Shown one piece after another: positions 49,456-58,150 of a DNA stretch of 64,000 bases. The notes under the pieces are model-generated. The model was not told the origin of the DNA, did no database searches, and worked only from the letters and a program-made list of their open reading frames with translations. Both the position numbers and the translations under genes were made by a program. The number at the start of each line of letters is the position of its first letter. Positions within the stretch are counted from its first letter, which is position 1. Source of the stretch: Rivularia sp965234645 (lineage in GTDB: Bacteria > Cyanobacteriota > Cyanobacteriia > Cyanobacteriales > Nostocaceae); contig OZ248344.1 in NCBI GenBank assembly GCA_965234645.1, forward strand, positions 186,001-250,000. The letters are read 5' to 3'.

Positions 49456-50556
49456 ATGCTAGTCGAAAGCGAACTTCTACAAAATATAGCTAAGGTCAAA
49501 AACTATCTCGCTTCATCAGACCATATGCCCTTATTTTTAGAAGCCGATACCTATACACTTTTAAAGTTGTTTCCCGATAATTGTATTGACTGTGTAATCA
49601 CATCCCCACCTTACTGGGGACAAAGAGCTTACGCAAATGGGGGAATTGGGAATGAGTCCACATGGTCCGACTATATTAAAAACCTGCTGGCAATATTTGA
49701 TGAAATCAAGCGAATATTAAAACCTAGCGGCTCCTTTTGGTTAAATATGGGAGATTCTTATCAACGTAAATCTTTAGTGGGTATACCTTGGCGAGTTGCT
49801 TTGGCAATGACGGATAAGCAAGGCTGGTTTCTTCGTAATAGCGTCATTTGGAATAAGGTAAAAGGCTCACCCGATAATACAAAAGATAAACTCCGAAATA
49901 TACACGAGCATTTTTTTCATTTTGTAAAATCAAACTGCTACTTTTATAATGTTGATGCAATTCGCTCGAAGCCCAGACAGGCTAAAGTTGTCAATGGTTC
50001 TGTAGTTTCTGCAACTGGTGTTTCTGGTGTACGTTATAGAAGACAAATTGAATTATCCACAGCACTTGATGATGCTCAAAAGAATAATGCACTCAAGGCT
50101 CTTGATGAAATATTAGAAAACGTGCGGGAAGGTAAACTATCTGACTTTCGCATGATTATTCGTAAGCAGCAACGAACAACGCATTCCGACTCAGTAAAAG
50201 TTTCTGGACGAGCGCGTGAACTTGCCGAACGTGGCTTCTATTTTCTTAAATATCATCCGAATGGCAGTAAACCCAGCGATGTCTGGGATATTCTACCAGA
50301 AGATACTCAAAAGCGAAAACTTCACTTTGCACCTTATCCTGAAGATTTATGTAAAATTCCAATCCTTGCTACCTGTCCCCAATCCGGTATTGTGTTAGAT
50401 CCATTTATGGGAACGGGGACAACAAGTTTAGTTGCTAGTCAACTACAGCGAAAATCAATTGGAATTGACGTTTCAGGAGAGTATATTAATATTGCCCGTC
50501 AAAGGTGCGGTTTACACTATACCCATATCCGCCGGAGAATGCAATTCCCCGTCTAA
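49456..50556 (+). CDS. Orphan site-specific DNA methyltransferase
   Basis: 366 residues. Motif IV is TSPPYWGQR (S50-W54) near the N-terminus, and motif I DPFMGTGTTSLVA (from D315) near the C-terminus, with the SIGIDVSGEYINIARQR segment after it; this order is the beta class. SPPY rather than DPPY or NPPY suggests N4-cytosine methylation but does not prove it. No restriction endonuclease gene is adjacent. The last eight codons and the stop (IRRRMQFPV) are encoded by a family C repeat, so the native C-terminus was probably replaced. Confidence 0.9.
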   Translation: MLVESELLQNIAKVKNYLASSDHMPLFLEADTYTLLKLFPDNCIDCVITSPPYWGQRAYANGGIGNESTWSDYIKNLLAIFDEIKRILKPSGSFWLNMGDSYQRKSLVGIPWRVALAMTDKQGWFLRNSVIWNKVKGSPDNTKDKLRNIHEHFFHFVKSNCYFYNVDAIRSKPRQAKVVNGSVVSATGVSGVRYRRQIELSTALDDAQKNNALKALDEILENVREGKLSDFRMIIRKQQRTTHSDSVKVSGRARELAERGFYFLKYHPNGSKPSDVWDILPEDTQKRKLHFAPYPEDLCKIPILATCPQSGIVLDPFMGTGTTSLVASQLQRKSIGIDVSGEYINIARQRCGLHYTHIRRRMQFPV

Positions 50557-50581
50557 CAGCGAAAGTCCATTAAAATGGACT
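50529..50581 (-). repeat. Two-hairpin repeat element, family C copy 2
   Basis: Inverse of 10324-10376. It overlaps the 3-prime end of the methyltransferase gene. First stem reads AGTCCAT/ATGGACT here, against AGTCTAT/ATAGACT in copy 1. Confidence 0.85.
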
Positions 50582-50660
50582 GAACAATTTGACAAATAGA
50601 AAGTAACGTTCGTTTGTTTCACTTGGATAATCAGTATTTGAATTAATTATTAATCGGAAA

Positions 50661-52958
50661 ATGCAATTACGTGAACTATTGAGTCGGTATTCGGCTGGGG
50701 AAAGGGATTTTTCGGGAATTGATTTAAGGGGTGCGGATTTTTATCGTTTTTCAGGAGTTAACTTAGGTGGAATTAACCTTAGTAACTCAAACCTTAGTCG
50801 GGTTGACTTTAGTAAAGTTAATCTTAAAGGAGCAAATTTAAGTGGAGCAAATCTTAGAGAAGCTAAATTCTATAGCTGTGAACTCGAAGGAATTAATTTT
50901 AGTGATGCTGATATGGAAAGAGCGCAAATTAGTTCTCATGCCATGAAGAATAATAATTTTAGCCATGCTAATTTGAGTCATGCTAATCTTCGTTACTGTG
51001 ACTTAAGCAATGCTAACCTGACGCACGTTAATTTAAGTAATACAGACTTATTAAGTACCAATTTAAGCAATGCGGATTTTCGGAATGCAATTTTAAGAAA
51101 TACCTTACTTAGTTATGGTTATTCCTTTTACAATCAAACCAAACTCTCCTATGCTAATTTAAGCAGTCTGGATGTAAGTGGAATTAATTTAGAAAGCCTA
51201 GATTTAAGTAATGTTAACTTAGCTAAAGCAAATTTAAGTAATGCTAACTTAGCAAGTGCAAATTTAAGCAACGCTAACTTGAAAGGAGCTAACTTAACTA
51301 ATACTTACTTTGGTAGTAGTTGGGTTAAACGGGGTGGAAAGATTACTCGATTTAGTATTGACAATCCTTATTTTAAGTATAATTTGGGAGCTAATTTAAG
51401 TCATGCGGACTTGAGCAGTGCAAATTTAAGTGGAACTAATTTGAGCGATACAAATCTCAGCAATACCAATTTAAGCGATGCACAATTTGATAGAGTTATT
51501 TTAACTCGTGCTGAATTGAAAAATACTCAATTTTCCAATTTCAATAATATAAACAGTAAATATAGACTTGTTTGGCAAATTTTAAATGAGAATTTAAAAA
51601 AACAAGATATGCCAGGAGTTGATTTAAGTGAAGTTAATCTCAACGAAGTTGATTTAAGCGATATTGATTTAAGTAATGCATCTTTAGCAAATTCTAGTTT
51701 AATTAGAGTTAAGCTTAATAATGCTAATCTACAGGAAGCAGATTTAAATAATACAAATCTTAGTTATGCTAACTTGACACAAACTGAACTCAAGAAAGCA
51801 AATTTAAATGAGGCAAACTTGGAAAGAGCTAATTTGAGTGAGGCTAATTTAAAACAAGCGAAAATACAAGATGCTCTTCTTTTATCAACTAATTTGACTA
51901 ATGCTAATCTCAGTGAAGCAAATTTACAAGAAGTAGATTTATCAGTAGCTAATATGACAAATACTGACGTAATAAATGCCAATTTGTCTTTTGCTAATCT
52001 TAATAAAGCAAATTTAAAAGGTGTGAGTTTAGCAACAGTTAATTTAACAGGAGCAAAATTATTTCATGCTGATTTATCTCAAGCATTAGATGTTCCGAAT
52101 TTCATACTATCTCTTTCCGCTCCAGCACAATCAGAAAATTTAAATTTACTTAAAACATTACAAACAACATCAAAAGATTTAACTCATAGAAGTGAAGCTG
52201 ATGAACCCTATCAAATCTTCCTTTGGGATATACCTACTAAAGGAGAATTTACCTTCGAGCGTTTGCTAATTTCAATGGGAGTCTTAAAACCTATAAATAT
52301 TGAAGATTTTCTTAGAAATATTTCAAATCCGAATCTTAATGATACGGAACAATTAGCTAAAGCTTACAACCATCTATTACTAAATATTCAATCTTATATA
52401 AACAACATAGAGCTTTATGAACTGAGAACGGAAAGTTTAACAGATAGTTCTTCGGTTATGCTTTACGTTATGTTATCTCGTATAAAAACGGGAGATTGGT
52501 TAGGAATATCGACAATTGTAGACCTTGGAGAACAGGGAAGTTCATCACCTAAATTTTGTGTACAAGATAGTGCAATTGAGAAATCAGAAAACACCGATCT
52601 TTTACAAATACTGAATGATATTACAACCGATGTTAATGCTTTATTACCAAAGACAGAAGCAACAGAAGGCTTAATTTGGAAAATAGGTGAAAATCGCGAA
52701 TTTGTATTTCAGAACTTGTTAATGTCTACTGAGCATTTAACAATTGATGAATATAAAGAATACTTTTTTCAGCAAGACTATGAACATGAAGAAGATGACG
52801 AATATATTCAAAGACAAAGACTTGCCGATTTAGTAGAAGAAAATCTGAAAAATTTACGCTTGTATCGTTTAGGTGCTTCAAGACTAGATTTTTATTTAAT
52901 GGGTGAAGCTGAAAACGGAGATTGGATTGGTATTCGTACAGAAGTTACTTGGACATAA
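50661..52958 (+). CDS. Pentapeptide repeat protein fused to two NuiA-like domains
   Basis: 765 residues. Residues 1-20 (MQLRELLSRYSAGERDFSG) form an N-cap shared with the 10695 protein. Residues about 20-480 are almost continuous A(N/D)LSX pentapeptides, with a loop at 290-325. Two related domains follow, about 494-625 and 644-765. Each has a DEPYQIFLWD-type or EATEGLIWKI-type strand and ends with LYELRTES...VMLSRIKTGDWLGIST or LYRLGASRLDFYLMGEAENG...GIRTEV, which matches the pattern of the Anabaena nuclease inhibitor NuiA (PF07924 family). The combination suggests a DNA-mimic or nuclease-binding protein. Function is inference. Confidence 0.85.
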   Translation: MQLRELLSRYSAGERDFSGIDLRGADFYRFSGVNLGGINLSNSNLSRVDFSKVNLKGANLSGANLREAKFYSCELEGINFSDADMERAQISSHAMKNNNFSHANLSHANLRYCDLSNANLTHVNLSNTDLLSTNLSNADFRNAILRNTLLSYGYSFYNQTKLSYANLSSLDVSGINLESLDLSNVNLAKANLSNANLASANLSNANLKGANLTNTYFGSSWVKRGGKITRFSIDNPYFKYNLGANLSHADLSSANLSGTNLSDTNLSNTNLSDAQFDRVILTRAELKNTQFSNFNNINSKYRLVWQILNENLKKQDMPGVDLSEVNLNEVDLSDIDLSNASLANSSLIRVKLNNANLQEADLNNTNLSYANLTQTELKKANLNEANLERANLSEANLKQAKIQDALLLSTNLTNANLSEANLQEVDLSVANMTNTDVINANLSFANLNKANLKGVSLATVNLTGAKLFHADLSQALDVPNFILSLSAPAQSENLNLLKTLQTTSKDLTHRSEADEPYQIFLWDIPTKGEFTFERLLISMGVLKPINIEDFLRNISNPNLNDTEQLAKAYNHLLLNIQSYINNIELYELRTESLTDSSSVMLYVMLSRIKTGDWLGISTIVDLGEQGSSSPKFCVQDSAIEKSENTDLLQILNDITTDVNALLPKTEATEGLIWKIGENREFVFQNLLMSTEHLTIDEYKEYFFQQDYEHEEDDEYIQRQRLADLVEENLKNLRLYRLGASRLDFYLMGEAENGDWIGIRTEVTWT

Positions 52959-52966
52959 TAGTAAAT

Positions 52967-53009
52967 GCGTCCTTGGGGGTTTTGCTGTGGAAATCTTGCT
53001 GTTACAAAC
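52967..53009 (-). pseudogene. 43-base relic of a mazF-like gene
   Basis: The minus strand reads VTARFPQQNPQGR, matching VTAKFPQQNPQGR of the MazF toxin at 48660-49037 (bases 48963-49004). It lies between the pentapeptide/NuiA gene and the nucleotidyltransferase. Confidence 0.65.
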
Positions 53010-53034
53010 GGGTACTTATACAAATAAATCAAAA

Positions 53035-53892
53035 ATGACTCACCAAATCCCCCAATTCATCCCTCACCTTATCAACCGTTTAAAATCAATTCCCGGAGTT
53101 GCAGCGATTGCTTTAGGAGGTTCAAGAGCGAGGGGAAATCATACACCAAAATCAGATGTAGATTTAGGAATTTATTATAATTCAGAAAATCCTCTTGATT
53201 TAACTGCTCTAAATAACCTCGCTTACGAATTTGATGAGAGCGATCGCACTAATTTAATTACTGCAATTGGTGAATGGGGAAAGTGGATTAATGGAGGTGG
53301 TTGGTTGCAAATCGAAGGTGTAGCTGTGGATTTTCTCTACCGCGATATAGTTAAAGTTAATCGGGTAATTGAGGATTGTTGTAATGGAAAAATTACCATT
53401 GATTATCAACCGGGACATCCACACGGTTTTGTGTCTTCTATATATATGGGAGAAGTTGCGATTTGTTTACCGCTTCACGATTCAAATGGTGTTTTAGAAA
53501 CTTTAAAATTAAAAACCAAACCTTATCCCAATCAACTTAAGCAAGCAACTATTAATACCTTCGCCTGGGAAATTAGTTTTTCATTATTAACTGCACAAAA
53601 AGCAATTTCACGCAATGACGTTACTTATGCTGCTGGTTGTTGTTTCCGCAGCGTCGCTTGTATGAATCAGGTGTTATTTGCACTTAACGAAGAGTATTTA
53701 TTAAACGAAAAAGGTGCAGTAGCAATCGCTAACGACTTTGAAATTTGTCCGCAGAATTATCAACAACGGGTTGAATCAGTGTTTTCTTTATTATCGGAGT
53801 CAGCTAAATCAATCGCGGATGCCATTACAATAATTGAAGAAATTGAGCATAATGTAGAGACGTTGCAATGCAACGTCTCCATGCCGTTATGA
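53035..53892 (+). CDS. MNT-type nucleotidyltransferase domain protein
   Basis: 285 residues from the ATG at 53035 (MTHQIPQFIPHLINRL); an open frame before it is not conserved-looking. The active-site motif is ALGGSRARGNHTPKSDVDLGIYY, that is GGS-R-x-R with DVD (residues about 30-53), followed by a third acidic residue in VAVDFLYRD. The C-terminal half (after residue 150) is helical, as in kanamycin-nucleotidyltransferase-like proteins. Small proteins of this kind transfer AMP to small molecules, tRNA or proteins; a toxin or defence role is possible. The last 12 codons (VETLQCNVSMPL) come from a family A repeat. Confidence 0.85.
   Translation: MTHQIPQFIPHLINRLKSIPGVAAIALGGSRARGNHTPKSDVDLGIYYNSENPLDLTALNNLAYEFDESDRTNLITAIGEWGKWINGGGWLQIEGVAVDFLYRDIVKVNRVIEDCCNGKITIDYQPGHPHGFVSSIYMGEVAICLPLHDSNGVLETLKLKTKPYPNQLKQATINTFAWEISFSLLTAQKAISRNDVTYAAGCCFRSVACMNQVLFALNEEYLLNEKGAVAIANDFEICPQNYQQRVESVFSLLSESAKSIADAITIIEEIEHNVETLQCNVSMPL
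53857..53879. repeat. Palindromic repeat, family A copy 6, at the end of a gene
   Basis: GAGACGTTGCA-A-TGCAACGTCTC preceded by GTA. It provides the last in-frame codons of the nucleotidyltransferase; the stop follows 13 bases later. Confidence 0.88.
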
Positions 53893-54001
53893 TAAGTAAT
53901 CCCAGAAAACAAAGAGATATAACGATAATTTTGTTAAAAGCTATTGTATTAGGAATAGGGAATAGGGTCGATCTAAACAAGTAATAGAAAATTATATACT
54001 C

Positions 54002-54229
54002 CTAACTTCTAATTTCCAACTCTCCACCTCTTACCTGATTGCAATTCCCGTTATCTTTGTTATTTTTTAAATTATCATTACCGTTGTTATTACCGTTATG
54101 ATTACCGTTGCCGTTCAAGTTATCGCTGAAATTAACGTTTATATAAAAATTAAAGCTAATTAAGCTACCTTTTTTACCGCTAAATAAATAGCCGAATATT
54201 AGCCCTAAAAATAAAGATAATAAAATCAT
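54002..54229 (-). CDS. Small membrane protein with Asn/Gly-rich tail
   Basis: 75 residues from the ATG at 54229 (MILLSLFLGLIFGYLFSGKKGS); a longer form starting TTG at 54271 is less likely. One transmembrane helix or uncleaved signal (residues 1-17), a short linker, then a low-complexity Asn/Gly/Asp-rich tail (NGNGNHNGNNNGND). Similar small proteins occur in cyanobacteria without known role. Divergent from the Ser/Thr kinase gene. Confidence 0.5.
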   Translation of the reverse strand: MILLSLFLGLIFGYLFSGKKGSLISFNFYINVNFSDNLNGNGNHNGNNNGNDNLKNNKDNGNCNQVRGGELEIRS

Positions 54230-54417
54230 ATTATCTTGCTCAAATGATGATAAATATAGAATATTAGACAAGTAAGCTCTATTTTATTGATTTATTTATT
54301 AACAAACTGTCCAACACAATCCAAAATCGCTATATCCTTGACAAATCTTAAGAAAACACAATATATGTGAGACAGGGCACAATAGAGATATATAAGAGCA
54401 TTCAATGCCTGCGTAAA

Positions 54418-55563
54418 ATGAGTTACTGCCTTAATCCTAGTTGTCCAAATCCGCAAAATACGAATAGTGAAAAGTTTTGCTTGAGTTGTGGTTACAAGTT
54501 ACTGCTCAAGCAGCGTTATCGTGCGATGAAACCTATAGGGCAAGGTGGTTTTAGCAGGACTTTTTTGGCTAGAGATGAAGATAAACCGTCTCTACCTCTT
54601 TGTGTAATTAAGCAGTTTTATCCCCAAGCTCAAGGTACTGGAACTTTAGCTAAGGCGATAGAATTATTTAATCACGAAGCGATGCGTTTGGAAGAGTTGG
54701 GCAAGCATCGACAAATACCCGAACTTTTGGCGTATTTTACTCAAGACGATCGCCAGTATTTGATCCAAGAATTTATTGATGGGTTGAATTTAGGGCAGGA
54801 ATTGCAGCAAAACGGGGTTTATAACGAAACTCAAATTCAGCAGTTGCTACATGAATTGTTGAGAATCTTGCAATTTTGCCATCAAAAACAAGTTATTCAC
54901 CGCGATATCAAACCCGAAAATATTATTCGCCGTCAAAATCCTCCCAAAACCAGGGGACAAATTGTATTAGTTGATTTTGGTGCTTCCAAAGTTGTGACTC
55001 AAACCTCAATGCATCAAACGGGTACGAGTATTGGTAGCCCGGAATATGTTGCACCAGAGCAAATGAGAGGTAGGGCGCTTTTTGCCAGCGATATTTACAG
55101 CTTGGGAGTTACCTGCATTCATTTATTGACAGCGCGATCGCCATTTGATTTGTACGATATTAATAATGATGTTTGGCTGTGGCGAGATTATCTGCAAGCT
55201 AGTATTAATCCGAATTTGGGCAAAATATTAGATAAAATGTTGGCGACAACTCCCGCACGTCGTTATCAAACTGTGGATGAGGTATTAAAAGATTTGAATT
55301 CTTTACCTACTTTAATTGCACAAACTGGGAATGCTGTAAAACCAGTTCCAACGCCATCAAAACCGATTCCACCGACTATTGTTTCATCATCTCCGAGTCA
55401 AATAGATAATGAATTGGAAGAGGTGAAAACTATGTTTACGAAAGGTAAAAAATCTCAAAATTCAAACTCTAATTCATCTTCTCATACGCAACAGTCAGCT
55501 AAAAATAGCAAAATAGATGATGAGTTGGAAGAATTAAGAAAGAAATATGAGAATAATTCTTAG
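54418..55563 (+). CDS. Serine/threonine protein kinase with zinc ribbon
   Basis: 381 residues from the ATG at 54418. A four-Cys zinc ribbon (C4, C9, C21, C24; CLNPSCPNPQNTNSEKFCLSCG) precedes a Hanks-type kinase domain: GQGGFSRTFLA glycine loop, K65 in CVIKQF, catalytic HRDIKPEN (161-168), DFGASK (186-191), and SPEYVAPEQ. The C-terminal tail is a Pro/Ser-rich linker with two similar acidic patches (IDNELEEVKTMF and IDDELEELRKKY). No transmembrane helix, so it is cytoplasmic. Zinc-ribbon kinases of this form are common in filamentous cyanobacteria; the substrate is unknown. Confidence 0.93.
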   Translation: MSYCLNPSCPNPQNTNSEKFCLSCGYKLLLKQRYRAMKPIGQGGFSRTFLARDEDKPSLPLCVIKQFYPQAQGTGTLAKAIELFNHEAMRLEELGKHRQIPELLAYFTQDDRQYLIQEFIDGLNLGQELQQNGVYNETQIQQLLHELLRILQFCHQKQVIHRDIKPENIIRRQNPPKTRGQIVLVDFGASKVVTQTSMHQTGTSIGSPEYVAPEQMRGRALFASDIYSLGVTCIHLLTARSPFDLYDINNDVWLWRDYLQASINPNLGKILDKMLATTPARRYQTVDEVLKDLNSLPTLIAQTGNAVKPVPTPSKPIPPTIVSSSPSQIDNELEEVKTMFTKGKKSQNSNSNSSSHTQQSAKNSKIDDELEELRKKYENNS

Positions 55564-55984
55564 AGGATGCGCGGGAAAGTCAAGAACTTTAATTGTAACC
55601 TCTTTCCGCATTCGCAGAGAGGCTTAGAATTCCCATTCCCTTGCAGGGAAGGGGGTAGGGGGTTAGGTTTTCAAGTTTGAGTAAAAGTACCTGTTTATTA
55701 CACCTTAAATTAAATTCGATGTATTTTCGGTTCAAAATATTAATATTTCCGCTTAAATAGGGAGTGTTGCACAAACCCGGTTTCTGTTGGTGTAATGACG
55801 AATATTCCGGGTTTGTGAGGTTGAGTCTTACTGAATAGCGATCGCGCTTGGAACACAATAATAATTAAAAATTATAAAGTCAAGATTATATAGCAGCTGA
55901 AAAAAATCGTAATTTATTGGAGAATAAAGTTGCCGAAGCCTTGTTGACATTTATCCCGCGTCAATAAAAAGTAAAAAACGTTGT
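55564..55984. other. Intergenic region with a CCCTTGCAGGGAAGGGG repeat
   Basis: 421 bases. A repeat hairpin TTCCCTTGCAGGGAAGG with GGGTAGGGGGTTAGGTT follows at about 55635-55669. The 89-codon minus-strand frame here is repeat-derived. The region upstream of pxcA (55860-55984) is AT-rich and probably holds its promoter. Confidence 0.55.
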
Positions 55985-57223
55985 ATGAGTAAACCTAGAA
56001 AATCACTTTTCCGTAAAATTCAAGAGAATTGGGGTTTTGGAAACAAATGGTTTTTAGATACGCCCCAAAGAGCGCTGTTATTAGCTTATGAAGCAGCTTT
56101 GAGAATTCGAGATATTGAAAACAAACATTTTAATGGTAAAGAAATCTCGGACGTATCTACCGAATATAATAATAGCGTTGTATCTTATTGGGAATCATTG
56201 CTAGAAAAAAACCTGAAGATAATCAACTTGAGGTTAGCAGAATTTCAGCAAACTCGTTCTGTATTAAATATCTCCGATAAAACATTTTTAGATAGATTAA
56301 AATTTATCGATGAGGTGACAGCAAGATATGCAGTTGAGAAACAGTTTCCCTCGCGTCGAAATCAGCAAGTAAATAGCACATCCGATCGCGCCGATACAGA
56401 TAAAATGAAAGTTAAACCTGTCTCCGAAAAAACAGGTTTATTTCCCGGCTCTATTACTAGAAGTTTCCAAAAAGTTTTTAAAGAACTATCTCCAGGAGCA
56501 GAACAAAAAGCTGTTAGAGATTTTCGGATTTCCAGCAAAAGAACAAAAATTGCCTTAAAATTTTTAGCGACTTTAATAATAGTACCTTTTTTAAGTTACT
56601 TGCTATTAACACAACTATTAATCTATCCAATAGTAGACAACATTAGAAACGATGCTGTTGTCGATACTTTTCTAAATAGTCATATTGAAGAGGAAGTTTT
56701 AAATGAATTTAAGCTTTATCAAGAAGAATTGAGATTGCAGCAATTAATTGTTCAAGCTCCATCGCTATCATCAGAAGAAATACAGCAAAAGCAGAAACAA
56801 AGAGCAATAGAAATAGCAGAAAAATTTCATCACCGAAACAACAGCGCGATCGGTAATGTATTCGCCGATTTTATATCGTTATTTGTATTCTTTCTTATAG
56901 TTGTTAGCAGCAAAAGAGAAATAGCAATACTTCAATCATTTCTTGATGATATAGCATACGGACTCAGCGATAGTGCCAAAGCGTTTCTAATTATTTTATT
57001 AACAGATATGTTCGTCGGTTTCCATTCACCCGAAGGATGGGAAGTGCTTCTCGAAGGATTTGCAGAACATTTAGGTATTCCACCCGCTAGATACATAATA
57101 TTTATATTTATCGCCACAGTCCCCGTTATCTTAGATACTATCTGTAAATACTGGATATTTCGTTATTTAAGTCGTATTTCGCCATCATCATTGGCTACGT
57201 TTAAGGAGATGAATGAATCGTGA
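55985..57223 (+). CDS. pxcA: Proton extrusion protein PxcA (CemA family)
   Basis: 412 residues. N-terminal soluble domain with WFLDTPQRALLLAYEAALRIRDIE, the PxcA hallmark, then a linker and the membrane part: helix 1 at about 190-212 (FLATLIIVPFLSYLLLTQLLIYPIVD), a large loop with a coiled segment, and three more helices including DFISLFVFFLIVV, FLIILLTDMFVGFHSPEGWEVLLEGFAEHLG (with the conserved HSP-x-GWE) and RYIIFIFIATVPVILDT. PxcA is needed for light-induced proton release and inorganic-carbon or pH homeostasis. Normal length. Confidence 0.96.
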   Translation: MSKPRKSLFRKIQENWGFGNKWFLDTPQRALLLAYEAALRIRDIENKHFNGKEISDVSTEYNNSVVSYWESLLEKNLKIINLRLAEFQQTRSVLNISDKTFLDRLKFIDEVTARYAVEKQFPSRRNQQVNSTSDRADTDKMKVKPVSEKTGLFPGSITRSFQKVFKELSPGAEQKAVRDFRISSKRTKIALKFLATLIIVPFLSYLLLTQLLIYPIVDNIRNDAVVDTFLNSHIEEEVLNEFKLYQEELRLQQLIVQAPSLSSEEIQQKQKQRAIEIAEKFHHRNNSAIGNVFADFISLFVFFLIVVSSKREIAILQSFLDDIAYGLSDSAKAFLIILLTDMFVGFHSPEGWEVLLEGFAEHLGIPPARYIIFIFIATVPVILDTICKYWIFRYLSRISPSSLATFKEMNES

Positions 57224-57224
57224 G

Positions 57225-57330
57225 AGGGGGAGATGGGGAGATGGGGGGATGGGGAGAGGGGGAGAGGGGGAGATGGGGAGATGGGGAGATGGGGGGATGG
57301 GGACAAGGGGAGATGGGGGGATGGGAAGTA
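57225..57330. repeat. Low-complexity GGGGAGAT array
   Basis: About a dozen GATGGGGA or GAGGGGGA units directly after the pxcA stop. Frames through it are spurious. Confidence 0.88.
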
Positions 57331-57507
57331 AGTTGTTACACATTTAATTTGTATAATTCTAGCGAGCAAGATGCTCGCACTACAATAATATTTTCACGTT
57401 CATGTCCTACCCTGCGGGAACACCTTGCGGTGAACGGACACGCTTGGCTAATGCATTATATAATTTAGCTGCACATCAGCTTAGAAGAATTCACAACTCC
57501 GGTGGTT

Positions 57508-57715
57508 TTAACTCCTAACTCCTAACTCCTAACTCCTAACTCCTAACTCCTAACTACTAACTCCTAACTCCTAACTCCTAACTCCTAACTCCTAACTCCT
57601 AACTCCTAACTCCTAACTCCTAACTCCTAACTCCTAACTACTAACTCCTAACTCCTAACTCCTAACTACTAACTCCTAACTCCTAACTCCTAACTCCTAA
57701 CTCCTAACTTTCCTA
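57508..57715. repeat. Longest heptanucleotide array (TAACTCC), family F copy 7
   Basis: About 29 copies of TAACTCC, with a few TAACTAC, over 208 bases. It ends within the stop codon of acyP. Confidence 0.93.
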
Positions 57716-58006
57716 ACTGACGATCTCAAACTCCTGCAACCCTTCCGCTTCGGAATATTCCACTTGCACATCTTTGACAATAGCAGCAGTTGGTCCGCGA
57801 TCGCACCAGCGAATCATCTCTTCTACAACTTCTGTCGCACCTTCAAATACAGCTTCTACACGATTATCGGGAAGATTTCGCACCCATCCGTTTAAACCTA
57901 ACTTTTTAGCTGCATTCATCGTAGAGTAACGATAACCAACTCCTTGAACTTTACCAGATATGAATGCGTGAGCGCGGGTTTGTTTTGGTAAATTAGAATT
58001 TGACAT
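57713..58006 (-). CDS. acyP: Acylphosphatase
   Basis: 97 residues. The signature GKVQGVGYRYSTMNAAKKLGLNGWVRNLPDNRVEAVFEG contains the catalytic Arg (GYR) and Asn (LNGWVRN). It hydrolyses acylphosphates such as acetyl- or carbamoyl-phosphate. The last residue and stop read AGT-TAG and coincide with the first unit of the heptamer array beyond, so the C-terminus is set by the array. Normal length for the family (about 90-95). Confidence 0.94.
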   Translation of the reverse strand: MSNSNLPKQTRAHAFISGKVQGVGYRYSTMNAAKKLGLNGWVRNLPDNRVEAVFEGATEVVEEMIRWCDRGPTAAIVKDVQVEYSEAEGLQEFEIVS

Positions 58007-58060
58007 GATTTTTTATTTTATTTTGCTCTATTAAATGGTAATTAATAGGTTATATGGTTT

Positions 58061-58088
58061 GTAGAGATGTGATATATCGCGTCTCTAC
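58061..58088. repeat. Palindromic repeat, family A copy 7
   Basis: GTAGAGA ... TCTCTAC with an imperfect middle (TGTGATATATCGCG). Followed at about 58110-58145 by two ATCCGTTGTTAAA units that also occur inside nifJ at 8066-8095. Confidence 0.65.
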
Positions 58089-58150
58089 ATTTATATCCAA
58101 AACAAACCAAATGCATCCGTTGTTAAACGTATCCGTTGTTAAAATCCAAA

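Noticed and set aside
55589..55858. 89-codon minus-strand frame after the Ser/Thr kinase gene
   Set aside because: Its second half is read from a CCCTTGCAGGG hairpin repeat; composition is not protein-like and no ribosome site is seen.
57163..57369. 68-codon minus-strand frame of SPSPHLPISPS repeats
   Set aside because: Translation of the GGGGAGAT array and overlap with the end of pxcA.
57508..57715. Possible CRISPR array
   Set aside because: The repeat unit is seven bases with no spacers; it is a simple heptanucleotide array of the Nostocales type.
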